A stretch of DNA of 64,000 nt, taken from Penaeicola halotolerans (GTDB lineage Bacteria; Bacteroidota; Bacteroidia; Cytophagales; Cyclobacteriaceae). A program made the translations under genes and the position numbers. Under the pieces are notes generated by a model. That model did no database searches, was not told where the DNA came from, and saw only the letters and a program-made list of their open reading frames with translations. Every line of letters begins with the position of its first letter. Positions within the stretch are counted from its first letter, which is position 1. The DNA is taken from positions 1 through 64,000 of the forward strand of contig NZ_JAEAGO010000003.1 of assembly GCF_016464625.1 (NCBI RefSeq), read 5' to 3'. Positions 11,540 through 19,646 of this stretch are shown one piece after another.

Positions 11540-12778
11540 TCAAATTCCCTTCAGATTTCCTAAAGCAGACTTACCTGAAACATATCCTGTAGACCAAGCC
11601 GCCTGAAAATTAAAGCCCCCCGTGATCCCATCTACATCAATCACCTCCCCTGCAAAATACAAATTAGGCACTTTACGGCTCTGCATGGTATGAGGATCGA
11701 TATCACTCAGTGCTACTCCCCCAGCGGTGACAAATTCCTCTTTGAAGGTCGTTTTACCTGACATCTCAAAGTCAGCGCGACAAAGCAGCTCTATGAGTTT
11801 ATTCATGAGCTTTTTGCTACAATCAACCCAGCGCATATCCTGCGGAATCTCTGCGCGAGTAATTAAAAATACCCAAAGCCTACTAGGAAGTTCAAATTGA
11901 GGATGTGACACGATCAGCTTTTTAGGATTTTCACCCTTATACTTTTCTAGCGCAGCTCTAGCATCATCTTCTTTGACGGCTGCTTGCCAGCGCACCAACA
12001 CTCTACAGCGATAGTCAATTTCTTCAAGCCAGCGAGCACCCCAAGCTGAAAGCTTCAAAACAGCCGGACCACTCATTCCCCAGTGGGTAATCAGCAAAGG
12101 TCCCTCATATTCTAACTTGGCACCCTCGATCTTGACATAAGCCGATGGTACAGCCACACCGCTCAAGCTAGTCACTGGGTCTTTGGGGTAGTTGAAAGTA
12201 AAAAGAGAAGGTACTGGTGAAGCGATCTCATGACCGAGCGATTTGAGCCAATCAAAGTGAGCTAACTTACTCCCTCCGCCCGTAGTCACGATCACTGCAT
12301 CGAAGTTTCCCAAGTCTTTATTTGAAGCTAATCTTATCTGTCCACTCGGGAGTGGATCTATCTGGAGAATAGGTGTCTGAAGCTGCACACGTACGCCTAA
12401 CCTATCTGCTGCTTGCGTCAAAGCCTGTATGATAGAAGCCGAACGATCTGTCACTGGAAACATCCGCATATCTGGCTCCACTTTGAGCTTGACACCCCTA
12501 GCCTCAAACCAAGCGATGGTATCCTTGACAGCGAATTGCTGAAAGACTTTCTTGAGAAATTTCTCTCCTCTAGGATAGTTTTTGACCAGTTTACTGATCT
12601 CAAGCGTATGATTGGTCACATTGCAACGTCCACCACCAGAGATACTCACTTTGGCGAGTACCTTGCTGGTCTTTTCAAAGATCGTGACTGAAGCTTTAGG
12701 AGAAGTCTCTGCAGCGTGGATCGCAGCAAAAAAACCTGCGGCTCCTGCTCCTATGATGGCTATGCGGGGCTGTTTCAC
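11540..12778 (-). CDS. HI0933/YhiN family FAD-dependent oxidoreductase
   Basis: The 412-residue flavoprotein begins with the FAD-binding motif IIGAGAAG (8-15), followed by the family hallmark SGGGRCNVTN (47-56). The C-terminal segment FAGEVIDVDGITGGFNFQ completes the FAD site. The BaiN/YhiN group includes NAD(P)H-dependent reductases of unsaturated substrates, but the natural substrate of most members is unknown. It is read on the minus strand and divergent from the nuclease operon at 12886. Confidence 0.85.
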   Translation of the reverse strand: MKQPRIAIIGAGAAGFFAAIHAAETSPKASVTIFEKTSKVLAKVSISGGGRCNVTNHTLEISKLVKNYPRGEKFLKKVFQQFAVKDTIAWFEARGVKLKVEPDMRMFPVTDRSASIIQALTQAADRLGVRVQLQTPILQIDPLPSGQIRLASNKDLGNFDAVIVTTGGGSKLAHFDWLKSLGHEIASPVPSLFTFNYPKDPVTSLSGVAVPSAYVKIEGAKLEYEGPLLITHWGMSGPAVLKLSAWGARWLEEIDYRCRVLVRWQAAVKEDDARAALEKYKGENPKKLIVSHPQFELPSRLWVFLITRAEIPQDMRWVDCSKKLMNKLIELLCRADFEMSGKTTFKEEFVTAGGVALSDIDPHTMQSRKVPNLYFAGEVIDVDGITGGFNFQAAWSTGYVSGKSALGNLKGI

Positions 12779-12885
12779 TGAGCAAATATAAGTAATCCTA
12801 CGAGCCAGACCTTAGCCCAGAGATTTATTAAATATCAAGAAGGCTTATAGATTAGCTCGAACATATTTTGATTATTTTTGAATCG

Positions 12886-13830
12886 ATGGCAAAGAGCACT
12901 CGGCAAAGAAGAAAAAATACCTCAAGCAAAAGTAAGAAATGGATCAGCATCGCAAGTATGATCACTGGATTGATACTGATCATGATCCTCAGCACTTGCG
13001 CAGTGAAGGTCTACCAAGACAGTAAGTCCAAACTACCCACAGTAGAGGAAATCTTTTCCCCTAAAGAAGCATCGCCTCCTGTTGAAAATAAGAATCCTAC
13101 ACAGCCAAATACTACAAACACAGCTTGGGAAGCTGCTCTCTTTGAAAACTTCTCTCTAAGCTACCCTACAGTCAATAAAGCGGGAGAACTCATAGAGCAT
13201 AGTGCCTATACCCTCTTCTATGATGAACCCACAGAGCAGGCTGCTTGGGTCATCTACAAACTAGAAAGTACGGAGCTCAATGGTGCCGCTGAGCGCTCAG
13301 ATAATTTTAAAATAGACCCTAAAGTGAGTACGGGCTCAGCACATCCTGATGACTACTTACGATCGGGCTATGATAGAGGTCATCTAGCGCCTGCGGCAGA
13401 CTTTTCCTTCTCTGAGACAGCCATGCAAGAGTCTTTTTACATGAGCAATATGTCGCCTCAAGCACCTAGCTTCAATAGAGGCATCTGGAAAAAACTGGAA
13501 ACCCAAGTGCGCTACTGGGCTAGCCAATATGAGACGCTCTACATCGTCACAGGCCCTGTCTTTGAGCAAAGCCCACAAACGATCGGCAGCAATCAAGTGG
13601 CAGTGCCTACTCACTATTACAAAGTAATTTATGATCTCAAAGGACCTAAATACCAAGCAATAGCATTTATATTTGAAAATAAGAAACTAGATAGACCTTT
13701 GACCGAGTTTATCGTTTCAGTAGATAGCGTAGAATCTTTGACTCAAATAGACTTCTTTCCGTATCTTCCCGATAGTTTAGAAAACATACTTGAAAGCAAA
13801 GCCACTAAAACACCTTGGTTTGAAGAATAA
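12886..13830 (+). CDS. Membrane-anchored DNA/RNA non-specific endonuclease (NUC1/NucA family)
   Basis: Cleaves nucleic acids with a beta-beta-alpha-Me fold and one divalent metal. The 314-residue protein has a basic N-terminus, one membrane segment (about 19-40), a proline- and asparagine-rich linker, and a nuclease domain from about residue 85. The motif DRGHLAPAADF contains the catalytic His166, and MSNMSPQAPSFNRG holds the metal-binding Asn. A TTG further upstream (12868) is in frame, but the ATG at 12886 is preferred. The domain should face the periplasm. It is followed after 7 bases by the zinc-ribbon gene, so the two are probably one operon. Confidence 0.88.
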   Translation: MAKSTRQRRKNTSSKSKKWISIASMITGLILIMILSTCAVKVYQDSKSKLPTVEEIFSPKEASPPVENKNPTQPNTTNTAWEAALFENFSLSYPTVNKAGELIEHSAYTLFYDEPTEQAAWVIYKLESTELNGAAERSDNFKIDPKVSTGSAHPDDYLRSGYDRGHLAPAADFSFSETAMQESFYMSNMSPQAPSFNRGIWKKLETQVRYWASQYETLYIVTGPVFEQSPQTIGSNQVAVPTHYYKVIYDLKGPKYQAIAFIFENKKLDRPLTEFIVSVDSVESLTQIDFFPYLPDSLENILESKATKTPWFEE

Positions 13831-13837
13831 GCAATAT

Positions 13838-14545
13838 ATGAATAAGTATTTACTCCTACTGATCCTCTTCCTAGGGATGCAGTCGGGAATAGCACAAGTC
13901 AGACTCACCCAAAATCCAGCCGATAGACTCCTCGAGCAAGCAGTCCAAAAGATGCAAGTAGCCGACTATGAAGGCGCCAATGAGATCTTTAGAGATATCC
14001 TCAATAAGGGCTACAATATCCCCGCAGAGATGCCTTACTACTTTGCAGAGACACTCTACATGATCAAGCAGTACTTCAATAGCAAAAACTTCCTAGACAA
14101 GTACTTCGAGATCAATGAAACCAATGGGGATAACTATGAAAAAGCCCTAGAGCTCAATAATCTCCTCAAAGCACCCCTGCTCAGCATCTCTAACTGTAAA
14201 CTTTGTGATACCAAAGGCTATCTCTACGAAATCTGCGGCACTTGTAAAGGCGCCAAAGAAAGCACCCAAACTTGCAACCTCTGTCGTGGCATAGGCATCA
14301 TCTCCTGCACCACTTGTAGTGGAAAAGGTGTCATCACCAAAGTCAACGCACTCGGCATCAAAGAATTTTACGAGTGTACCCGCTGTGAAAGCAAGGGCCG
14401 ACTCACCTGTACTAAGTGTGAAGGATCTAAATTGATCTTTACCGCATGCATGAACTGCGGAGGTGCTGGCAAAGTAGCCGGTACAAGCATCTGCACACAT
14501 GAAGGCGCAGATTTGGACCATGACCATGAAGGCCATCAGCATTAA
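13838..14545 (+). CDS. Periplasmic DnaJ-like cysteine-rich protein with His-rich tail
   Basis: The 235-residue protein has a signal peptide (cut near GIAQ, residue 20), a helical TPR-like segment (about 25-110), then seven CxxC pairs at 120/123, 133/136, 146/149, 157/160, 180/183, 191/194 and 204/207. Several have the CxxCxGxG spacing of the DnaJ zinc-binding domain. It ends in a tail with six His (residues 221-235). No J domain is present. Zinc or another metal binding is likely; a chaperone or metal-storage role outside the cytoplasm is speculation. The upstream open frame overlaps the nuclease gene, so the ATG at 13838 with its signal peptide is the start. It is co-operonic with the nuclease. 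Confidence 0.75.
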   Translation: MNKYLLLLILFLGMQSGIAQVRLTQNPADRLLEQAVQKMQVADYEGANEIFRDILNKGYNIPAEMPYYFAETLYMIKQYFNSKNFLDKYFEINETNGDNYEKALELNNLLKAPLLSISNCKLCDTKGYLYEICGTCKGAKESTQTCNLCRGIGIISCTTCSGKGVITKVNALGIKEFYECTRCESKGRLTCTKCEGSKLIFTACMNCGGAGKVAGTSICTHEGADLDHDHEGHQH

Positions 14546-14549
14546 ATCG

Positions 14550-14579
14550 AAAAAGGTGATCAAATGATCACCTTTTTTG
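14550..14579 (+). terminator. Terminator between the zinc-ribbon gene and pirin
   Basis: AAAAAGGTGATCA and TGATCACCTTTTTT form a long stem. It is flanked by A and T runs and can work for both convergent genes. Confidence 0.85.
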
Positions 14580-14586
14580 CTATCCT

Positions 14587-15435
14587 TTAATCCCAACTAC
14601 CAAATTTACCATCTTGATAGTCTTGATAAGCTTGCATGATTTCCTCTCGCGTATTCATGACAAAAGGTCCTTGAGCCACCATCGGCTCATTATGCGGCTT
14701 AGCATGTCCTAAGAGGATGATGCTATCTTCTAGCGCTTCTACCGCTAGTGCATCCCCCTCATTTTTAAATTCTACCAGATTTCTAAAGGGCACTTCTTCC
14801 CCACTCACCTTGACCTTTCCTCTGACTACATAAAAGAAGATATTCTCCTCAGCAGGGATCATTTTTTCAAAAGAACCTCCTGACTGCATCGTGACTGTAT
14901 GCAGCGAGATTGGAAAAAGCGTCTCAAAGCTACCTGCTACATCATCCCAACCGCCAGCGATCACTTGCGCACTGACCTTTTCATTTACTTGGATATGATT
15001 CATCTCAGACTTTTGCTTTCCGATATAGCGCGGCTTGGTCATCTTTAATTTAGCAGGAAGATTAACCCAGAGCTGCAGGATCTCTAGATCTCCACCCTCG
15101 CGCTTAAACTTATCCGAACTCACCTCTGCATGGATCAAACCACTACCCGCTGTCATCCACTGAATACCACCAGCCTCGATCACACTCTGATGCCCACCAG
15201 AGTCTTGGTGCATGATATCACCCTCTAGGATAAAGGTCACCGTCTCCATCCCCCTGTGGGGGTGTGGTCCAAAAGGCAAACCCTGATTATTCGGCTTATA
15301 GGTCTGATGGCCATGGTGATTCAAAAAGATAAAAGGATCGACCTGCTGTAGCTGATAGCTAGGCATCGGACTGTATGTGATCAAGTCTGCGATCGGTCTA
15401 TAGTCTGCTGGATGTATGCGTTTGATAGGTCTCAT
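14587..15435 (-). CDS. Pirin family protein (bicupin)
   Basis: The 282-residue bicupin has the pirin iron ligands in place: His58 and His60 in FGPHPHRGMET, and His102 and Glu104 in SGLIHAEVSS. Bacterial pirins include quercetin 2,3-dioxygenases (YhhW) and regulators of pyruvate metabolism; the substrate here cannot be told. Cytosolic, with no signal peptide. The gene lies at the edge of the repeat-rich island, and its upstream region (15436 on) turns immediately into non-coding repeats. Confidence 0.88.
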   Translation of the reverse strand: MRPIKRIHPADYRPIADLITYSPMPSYQLQQVDPFIFLNHHGHQTYKPNNQGLPFGPHPHRGMETVTFILEGDIMHQDSGGHQSVIEAGGIQWMTAGSGLIHAEVSSDKFKREGGDLEILQLWVNLPAKLKMTKPRYIGKQKSEMNHIQVNEKVSAQVIAGGWDDVAGSFETLFPISLHTVTMQSGGSFEKMIPAEENIFFYVVRGKVKVSGEEVPFRNLVEFKNEGDALAVEALEDSIILLGHAKPHNEPMVAQGPFVMNTREEIMQAYQDYQDGKFGSWD

Positions 15436-15512
15436 AATTACTTTATTGATGTATATACATATAATACAAAGTCTATGAATAAAAGTTCAGAAAAATGAGG
15501 AGAAATTGACCC

Positions 15513-15562
15513 ACTAGTCCTCGTTTGCAACGAGGATTTTTGAGGTTGGCATTTCTAATGCC
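15513..15562 (+). repeat. REP-like double hairpin, copy 1
   Basis: Two adjacent hairpins: TCCTCGTTTGCAACGAGGA (15518-15536) and GGCATTTCTAATGCC (15548-15562), joined by TTTTTGAGGTT and preceded by ACTAG. The same arrangement recurs at 20486, 23024 and 24308 on the same strand. Repeats of this shape are usually mobilised by a RAYT-type Y1 transposase encoded elsewhere; none is in this window. Confidence 0.75.
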
Positions 15563-15651
15563 TTTGACATAGACTTTTTTATAGCCTCTAGTTGGGAAGA
15601 AGGTGGTCGAACCCGCCTCCAGAAGGGGTTGGTAATGGTAGGGTTATGATG

Positions 15652-15733
15652 ATCTGGATGCTTCGGGTCAAGCCCTCGCATTTACCTCCCGCAGGGATGG
15701 CCTGCCTCCAGAAGGGAGGATGACGTACCCCGT
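15652..15733 (+). repeat. Dispersed intergenic repeat, inverted with respect to 24528-24581
   Basis: Contains TGCTTCGGGTCAAGCCCTCG, then CATTTA, and after a 20-base insertion AAGGGAGGATGACGTACCCCG. The reverse complement of 24528-24581 contains the same two blocks back to back. The pair brackets about 9 kb of the island. Confidence 0.75.
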
Positions 15734-15805
15734 CTGCATTGTCATACCGCACGTGCGGTATCTCGGAGTAGCGCGTTTGTGCACGGTTAGGGCTAGCTGG
15801 TCGCA
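15734..15805 (+). repeat. Dispersed repeat with central 16-bp palindrome, copy 1
   Basis: Shares the order CTGC-TTGTCAT...ATCTCGGAGTAGCGCGTTT...GCTGGTCGCA with a second copy at 16114-16186. It contains the perfect palindrome TACCGCACGTGCGGTA (15745-15760), which the second copy lacks. The function is unknown. Confidence 0.6.
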
Positions 15806-16113
15806 CCTGCCTCCAATAGAGAGGGTATACTTTTGAACAAAAGAGGTCATGATCCCGAAGTGGGTCATATATTTGTAGCAATTAGATAGCAGGTAGTTAA
15901 CGACCCCGAAGGTGGTCGAATAGATGATAAAGTTTTTAGTTTTAGAATAGCCTCATTCGATACATACTGCGACCAGTTAACCGAATAAATACAGTATAAT
16001 TTCTGCTTTGAGACCCTTCCTATCGTCAGGGTGACAAAACGGGCATTTTACATCAAACCAGCATTTCAATAATTGTTAACGACATGAAGTATCCCTATTA
16101 AGACGTACTCAGC
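15806..16113. other. Non-coding stretch, repeat fragments only
   Basis: No credible open frame is seen. Short imperfect palindromes of the type GACCCCGAAGGTGGTCG (15902-15918) and GATCCCGAAGTGGGTCAT (15851-15868) occur; a related GACCCGCTTCGAGGTC lies near 24457. These look like debris of small dispersed elements. Confidence 0.5.
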
Positions 16114-16209
16114 CTGCCTTGTCATGCTGACGAAGGAAGCATCTCGAAGTAGCGCGTTTATATACGAATAAGGTTTGCTGGTCGCAGACAATATGGGATT
16201 AGATGCTTC
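16114..16209 (+). repeat. Dispersed repeat, copy 2, with inverted arms
   Basis: 16114-16186 is similar in order and length to 15734-15805. In this copy GAAGCATCT (16136-16144) is matched by its reverse complement AGATGCTTC at 16201-16209, giving a stem with a 56-base interior. It resembles the many small inverted intergenic elements of Bacteroidota genomes. Confidence 0.6.
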
Positions 16210-16676
16210 TTATCTTATATATGATACGACCACCTGGTGGCGGTAGGTCAGTAGCACTTCTGCTAAGAGATTTTCCTCATGGGAGGTTGTTAGGATGCAT
16301 CAATAAATGAGAGGCGTTATCACACGCTACAGGTTCGATTTATATGTTCTTACAGCACCTCTAAAAAAACTGTGATTTTTGTCCATTTTTAAGAATTCAT
16401 AGCATTCTGAGGATTTGCGCAAAGTGCCTTTTTAGGGGTGGCACAAAGCGTCTCGAAAAAAATAATGTCGAAGTATAGTCGAGGAAGAGTCGAGGAAGAG
16501 TCGAGGATAACCCTGGGGAAACCCTAGGTAAAGTCGGAGAAACACCAACTAAATACCACAGATTCTGGCAATAGTGAAAGTTTTAAGTCTTTTTCACATT
16601 CAAAATATCACTTGTACTTTTTGGGGAGGTAATTTCACTGAGATTTTGCTAGTATTGGCTACATACTTTTGGTTGA
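16210..16676. other. Non-coding stretch upstream of the recombinase remnant
   Basis: No supported gene is seen. It contains a small tandem array of AGTCGAGGAAG units (16477-16507, about 2.6 copies). The last part may contain eroded recombinase sequence, but I cannot read a convincing frame there. Confidence 0.4.
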
Positions 16677-16937
16677 AAAGGGCATCCAAATAAGCCTTAT
16701 GATGCAAGGAGTTTGCAACAAGTCTTAAAACAAGCTTTAGAAAAAGCAGGCATCAAAAAACCTGTGATACCACATTGGTTGCGTCACTCTTATGCCACTC
16801 ATCTATTAGAACGAGGTACTGACTTAAGACATATTCAAGAACTACTAGGTCATAACTCGAGTAAAACTACTGAAATATATACACACGTTAGCTTGCGCTC
16901 ATTACAAAATATCGGATCACCATTTGATGATCTCTGA
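16677..16937 (+). pseudogene. Tyrosine recombinase, C-terminal remnant 1 (integron-integrase-like tail)
   Basis: About 86 codons remain, ending in a normal stop. In-frame recombinase-like sequence starts right after a TGA at 16674-16676 ([19 protein letters not shown]). The tail keeps [23 protein letters not shown] and the nucleophile region EIYTHVS, so His-Arg, His and Tyr of the active site are present. The N-terminal core-binding domain and the first catalytic Arg are missing. The C-terminus IGSPFDDL resembles the SPLD-type ending of integron integrases and of many Bacteroidota integrases. It reads towards the cassette-like genes. Confidence 0.85.
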
Positions 16938-16953
16938 AAAAACCGTAGTTTTA

Positions 16954-17049
16954 ATAAGCCTGACAAAATACGAGAGAAAACCAGGCTTATCCACCCATAA
17001 TTGGTGGGCTAAGCCTGATAAGGGTCAGGGGTATATACAAGTTAGCGCC
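16954..17049 (+). other. attI-like segment 1 (conserved hairpins then GTT core)
   Basis: Directly after the recombinase stop are three related arms: ATAAGCCTG (16954), CAGGCTTAT (16982) and CTAAGCCTG (17009), giving alternative hairpins, then TATATACAA and the core GTTAGCGCC (17041). The pattern GAGAGAAA..ACCAGRCTTAT..ATAATTGGTRG..TATATWCAA|GTT is repeated after recombinase remnant 2 at 20701-20777. The hairpins may also end transcription of the recombinase. Confidence 0.6.
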
Positions 17050-17115
17050 AATGCTGAAAAACTGACAGCAAACAACAAACTAACACTAAGAAATTATAAT
17101 TGAAGACAAAAAAAC

Positions 17116-17144
17116 TTGACAGAAAGAACTTTTTTGTATTTTTG
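17116..17144 (+). promoter_or_regulatory. Promoter of the restriction-modification operon
   Basis: TTGACA at 17116-17121 and TATTTTTG at 17137-17144 match the Bacteroidota promoter boxes with an 18-base gap. The XRE gene starts 31 bases further on. Confidence 0.65.
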
Positions 17145-17157
17145 ACAAAAATGTCAA
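17142..17157 (+). promoter_or_regulatory. Candidate C-protein operator
   Basis: The palindrome TTGACAAAAATGTCAA (6-bp arms, 4-base centre) overlaps the -7 box and the expected transcription start. Its half site TTGACA recurs in the -33 region at 17116. This is the expected place for autoregulation by the downstream XRE protein; binding is inferred. Confidence 0.55.
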
Positions 17158-17175
17158 GGCGTAATTTTCAAGAAC

Positions 17176-17502
17176 ATGAAAGAAACATTTGGTGAATATA
17201 TCCACAAACTAAGGACTGAGGGTTGCATGACTTTGACAAAGTTGGCTGCCGCTTTAGACCTTGACCAATCGACACTCTCTAAGATTGAGAATGGCAAGAG
17301 AAATATACCAGCTGAAATACTACCTAAACTTGCTTTAACTTTTTCTTTAGACATAAAAGAACTCGAAAAAGAGTACTACAGCGAAAAAATTGCTGAAATA
17401 ATTTATTCTTATGACGAGCCTAAAAATGTTTTAAAACTTGCGGAGGAAAAAGCCAAGTATTTTAAATTAAAAAACATCAAACAAGGAGAAATAAAATTCT
17501 AA
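17176..17502 (+). CDS. XRE-family controller (C) protein of a restriction-modification system
   Basis: The 108-residue protein has an N-terminal helix-turn-helix: LRTEGCMTLTKLAAALDLDQ then STLSKIENGKR (about 12-42). This is the lambda-Cro/C.BclI fold. Such proteins time expression of restriction enzyme versus methyltransferase after entry into a new host. One base separates its stop from the methyltransferase start, so it heads the operon. A palindromic candidate operator lies at its promoter. The C-terminal 40 residues are charged and unassigned. The gene is A+T-rich compared with the flanking core genes, which suggests transfer. Confidence 0.8.
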   Translation: MKETFGEYIHKLRTEGCMTLTKLAAALDLDQSTLSKIENGKRNIPAEILPKLALTFSLDIKELEKEYYSEKIAEIIYSYDEPKNVLKLAEEKAKYFKLKNIKQGEIKF

Positions 17503-17503
17503 T

Positions 17504-18580
17504 ATGAAAATAGAAAACATAGTCGAAGAACCTCAATTGCGATTTGAGACTCCTTTACCAAAAATTAAAAAAGGAAAATCCCCTGATAAAATTGAAATGA
17601 TTTCTCTTTTTTCAGGATGTGGCGGAATGGATTTAGGCTTTCATTTATCTGGCTTTGATATAAAGTGGGCTAATGATTTTGATAAAATGGCTTGCGAAAC
17701 ATACGCTAAGAATATCGGAAATCACATTGTTCATGGTGACATTACTGAATTAGACTACAAACAAATTCCAGATGCTGATTTGGTTATAGGAGGCTTTCCC
17801 TGTCAAGACTTTTCAATGATATGGAAACGAGGAGGAATTAATACAGATAGAGGCAATCTTTATAGAAACTTTGTGGAAATTGTTTCTTTAAAAAACCCTT
17901 TGATGTTTGTAGCAGAAAATGTAAAAGGTATTTTGACAGCCAATAAAAAACAGGCAATAAAACAAATAATTAAAGACTTTTCGGAAACAGGCAAATATGG
18001 ATATACAACAACACCATATTTAATAAATTTTGCGGACTATGGAGCACCACAATTACGAGAAAGAGTTCTGATAATTGGTGTTAGAAAAGACATAGATACA
18101 TTTTTTGACATACCATCTCCTACTCACTCACCAACAAATTATGTTTCAGCAAAAGAAGCATTAAAAGGAGCACATAAAGTTAAACACAACAACGAACATC
18201 AAAATATTCAGGAAAGTACAATTGAAAAATTAAAATTAATTCCACCAGGTGGCAATTTCACAGACATTCCAAAAAGTTCTCCTCATTATGTTAAAGGCAT
18301 GATTTCCCATGTTTATAGACGACTACACCCAGACAAGCCATCTACAACAATAATTGCTGCGGGCGGTGGTGGAACTTGGGGTTATCATTTTGACGAGCCA
18401 AGACCATTAACAAACAGAGAAAGAGCAAGGCTATTTGGTTATCCAGACGACTTTGTATTTGAAGGAAGTATAACAGAAGTAAGAAAACAAATTGGTAACT
18501 CAGTTCCTCCAGCAGGAATTTTACCAATTGCTAAACACATAAAATTATTTTTAGAAGCCGTTAAAGCCAATGTTTACTAA
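17504..18580 (+). CDS. DNA (cytosine-5-)-methyltransferase of a type II RM system
   Basis: Transfers a methyl group to C5 of cytosine in the recognition site to protect host DNA. The 358-residue protein has the C5 motifs in order: FSGCGGMDLGF (36-46, SAM binding), the catalytic GGFPCQDFS with Cys100, AENVKG (137-142), QLRERV further on, and the C-terminal QIGNSVPP. The length is typical for a single-specificity enzyme. The target-recognition region lies between about 190 and 310 and does not reveal the site. Its last 11 bases overlap the start of the nuclease gene, indicating translational coupling. Confidence 0.93.
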   Translation: MKIENIVEEPQLRFETPLPKIKKGKSPDKIEMISLFSGCGGMDLGFHLSGFDIKWANDFDKMACETYAKNIGNHIVHGDITELDYKQIPDADLVIGGFPCQDFSMIWKRGGINTDRGNLYRNFVEIVSLKNPLMFVAENVKGILTANKKQAIKQIIKDFSETGKYGYTTTPYLINFADYGAPQLRERVLIIGVRKDIDTFFDIPSPTHSPTNYVSAKEALKGAHKVKHNNEHQNIQESTIEKLKLIPPGGNFTDIPKSSPHYVKGMISHVYRRLHPDKPSTTIIAAGGGGTWGYHFDEPRPLTNRERARLFGYPDDFVFEGSITEVRKQIGNSVPPAGILPIAKHIKLFLEAVKANVY

Positions 18581-19586
18581 TTTATCACATCACGGAGGAG
18601 ATTTTAGGGATATTCTTGACAATGAATTTCCAAAGGCAAAAAATGTTTGTATTGCTTCGGGCTATGCTTCTTTAGATATATTACACGCATATGAAACAGA
18701 ATTTTTAAAAATCGCAAATAAAGGTGGAATTTCTAAACTACTTTTAGGCATGGCGTTTTATGAAGGCTTGAGTTCTAAAAAACTTGATGCTGCAAATGCC
18801 TTGAATGAAAAATTGAAGAAGTTTAAGAATGGTTCAGGCGTTTATGTAACTAACGGAAGGCGTTACCATGGAAAAGTCTATTGGTTTGACCAAGAAACAG
18901 ATACTAACATCTATGTTGGTTCTTCCAATTTTTCATCAAGTGGAACAAGAGGTAATATAGAATGTACAATCCCTGTTTCAGACAAAAATCAAAAACAATC
19001 TGTTATTAAGTTTCTGAATGACCTTTATTCTCCAACTCATGCAATTACAATCGACAGAGCAGAAATAACCGTTCCAGGCAAGAAGAAAGTAGTTTTAAAA
19101 ACGGTTGAGAATTTTTGGAATGCTTTGAAAAGGTATGACCCTAAAACAATAAATATTGCAACACTTCCAAAATTCGAGTTTCCACTAGAAAGAGTGGCAG
19201 AAATGGAAAAATCAAACCTTAATGTTTATTTTGGAAAAGGCAGACTTAATACAAAAAACGGCAAAATAATTCCGAGACCTTGGTATGAAATTGAATTGAT
19301 TGCAAGTAATGACTTAAACTCTCAAGTTTATTATCCTAAAGGTGACTTTTTAGCCTATACAGATGACGGTTACATTATTCCAATGCGAACCCAAGGTGAT
19401 TACTACAAAAACATAAGGTCTAAGCAAAGTTTACAAATTTTTGGTATTTGGCTTAAAGGAAAACTTGAAAGAAGTGGAGCTTTATCTAAATACGAGCCCG
19501 TAACGCTTGACACATTAGAAGAGTATGGAAACAATAAACTAGGTTTTTACAAAATTGAAGAAGGTAAATATTACATGACTTTTTAA
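18570..19586 (+). CDS. PLD-fold type II restriction endonuclease (NgoFVII-like)
   Basis: The 338-residue protein carries a phospholipase-D-type motif: HGK (His100, Lys102 in RYHGKVYWFD) followed by GSSNFSSSG (117-125). One such motif per chain suggests a dimeric active site, as in BfiI and the NgoFVII family. With the overlapping cytosine methyltransferase upstream it completes a restriction-modification pair. Family resemblance to NgoFVII (GCSGC specificity in that enzyme) does not prove the same target. The C-terminal 200 residues would be the DNA-recognition part. Intact, with no frameshift. Confidence 0.8.
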   Translation: MFTNLSHHGGDFRDILDNEFPKAKNVCIASGYASLDILHAYETEFLKIANKGGISKLLLGMAFYEGLSSKKLDAANALNEKLKKFKNGSGVYVTNGRRYHGKVYWFDQETDTNIYVGSSNFSSSGTRGNIECTIPVSDKNQKQSVIKFLNDLYSPTHAITIDRAEITVPGKKKVVLKTVENFWNALKRYDPKTINIATLPKFEFPLERVAEMEKSNLNVYFGKGRLNTKNGKIIPRPWYEIELIASNDLNSQVYYPKGDFLAYTDDGYIIPMRTQGDYYKNIRSKQSLQIFGIWLKGKLERSGALSKYEPVTLDTLEEYGNNKLGFYKIEEGKYYMTF

Positions 19587-19646
19587 CATATGAACAGCAA
19601 GACGTTAGACCGACAATTAGACGAAAAAAAAGAAGCACTATGCCCA

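Noticed and set aside
15588-15881. 97-aa and 66-aa minus-strand frames in the repeat region
   Set aside because: They run through dispersed palindromic repeats, have odd composition and no start or family signal.
17041-19600. Restriction-modification operon as a fourth cassette
   Set aside because: The left core GTTAGCGCC is not complementary to the sequence after the nuclease stop (ATATGAAC), so the cassette signature is missing. It may have been inserted or its end rearranged.
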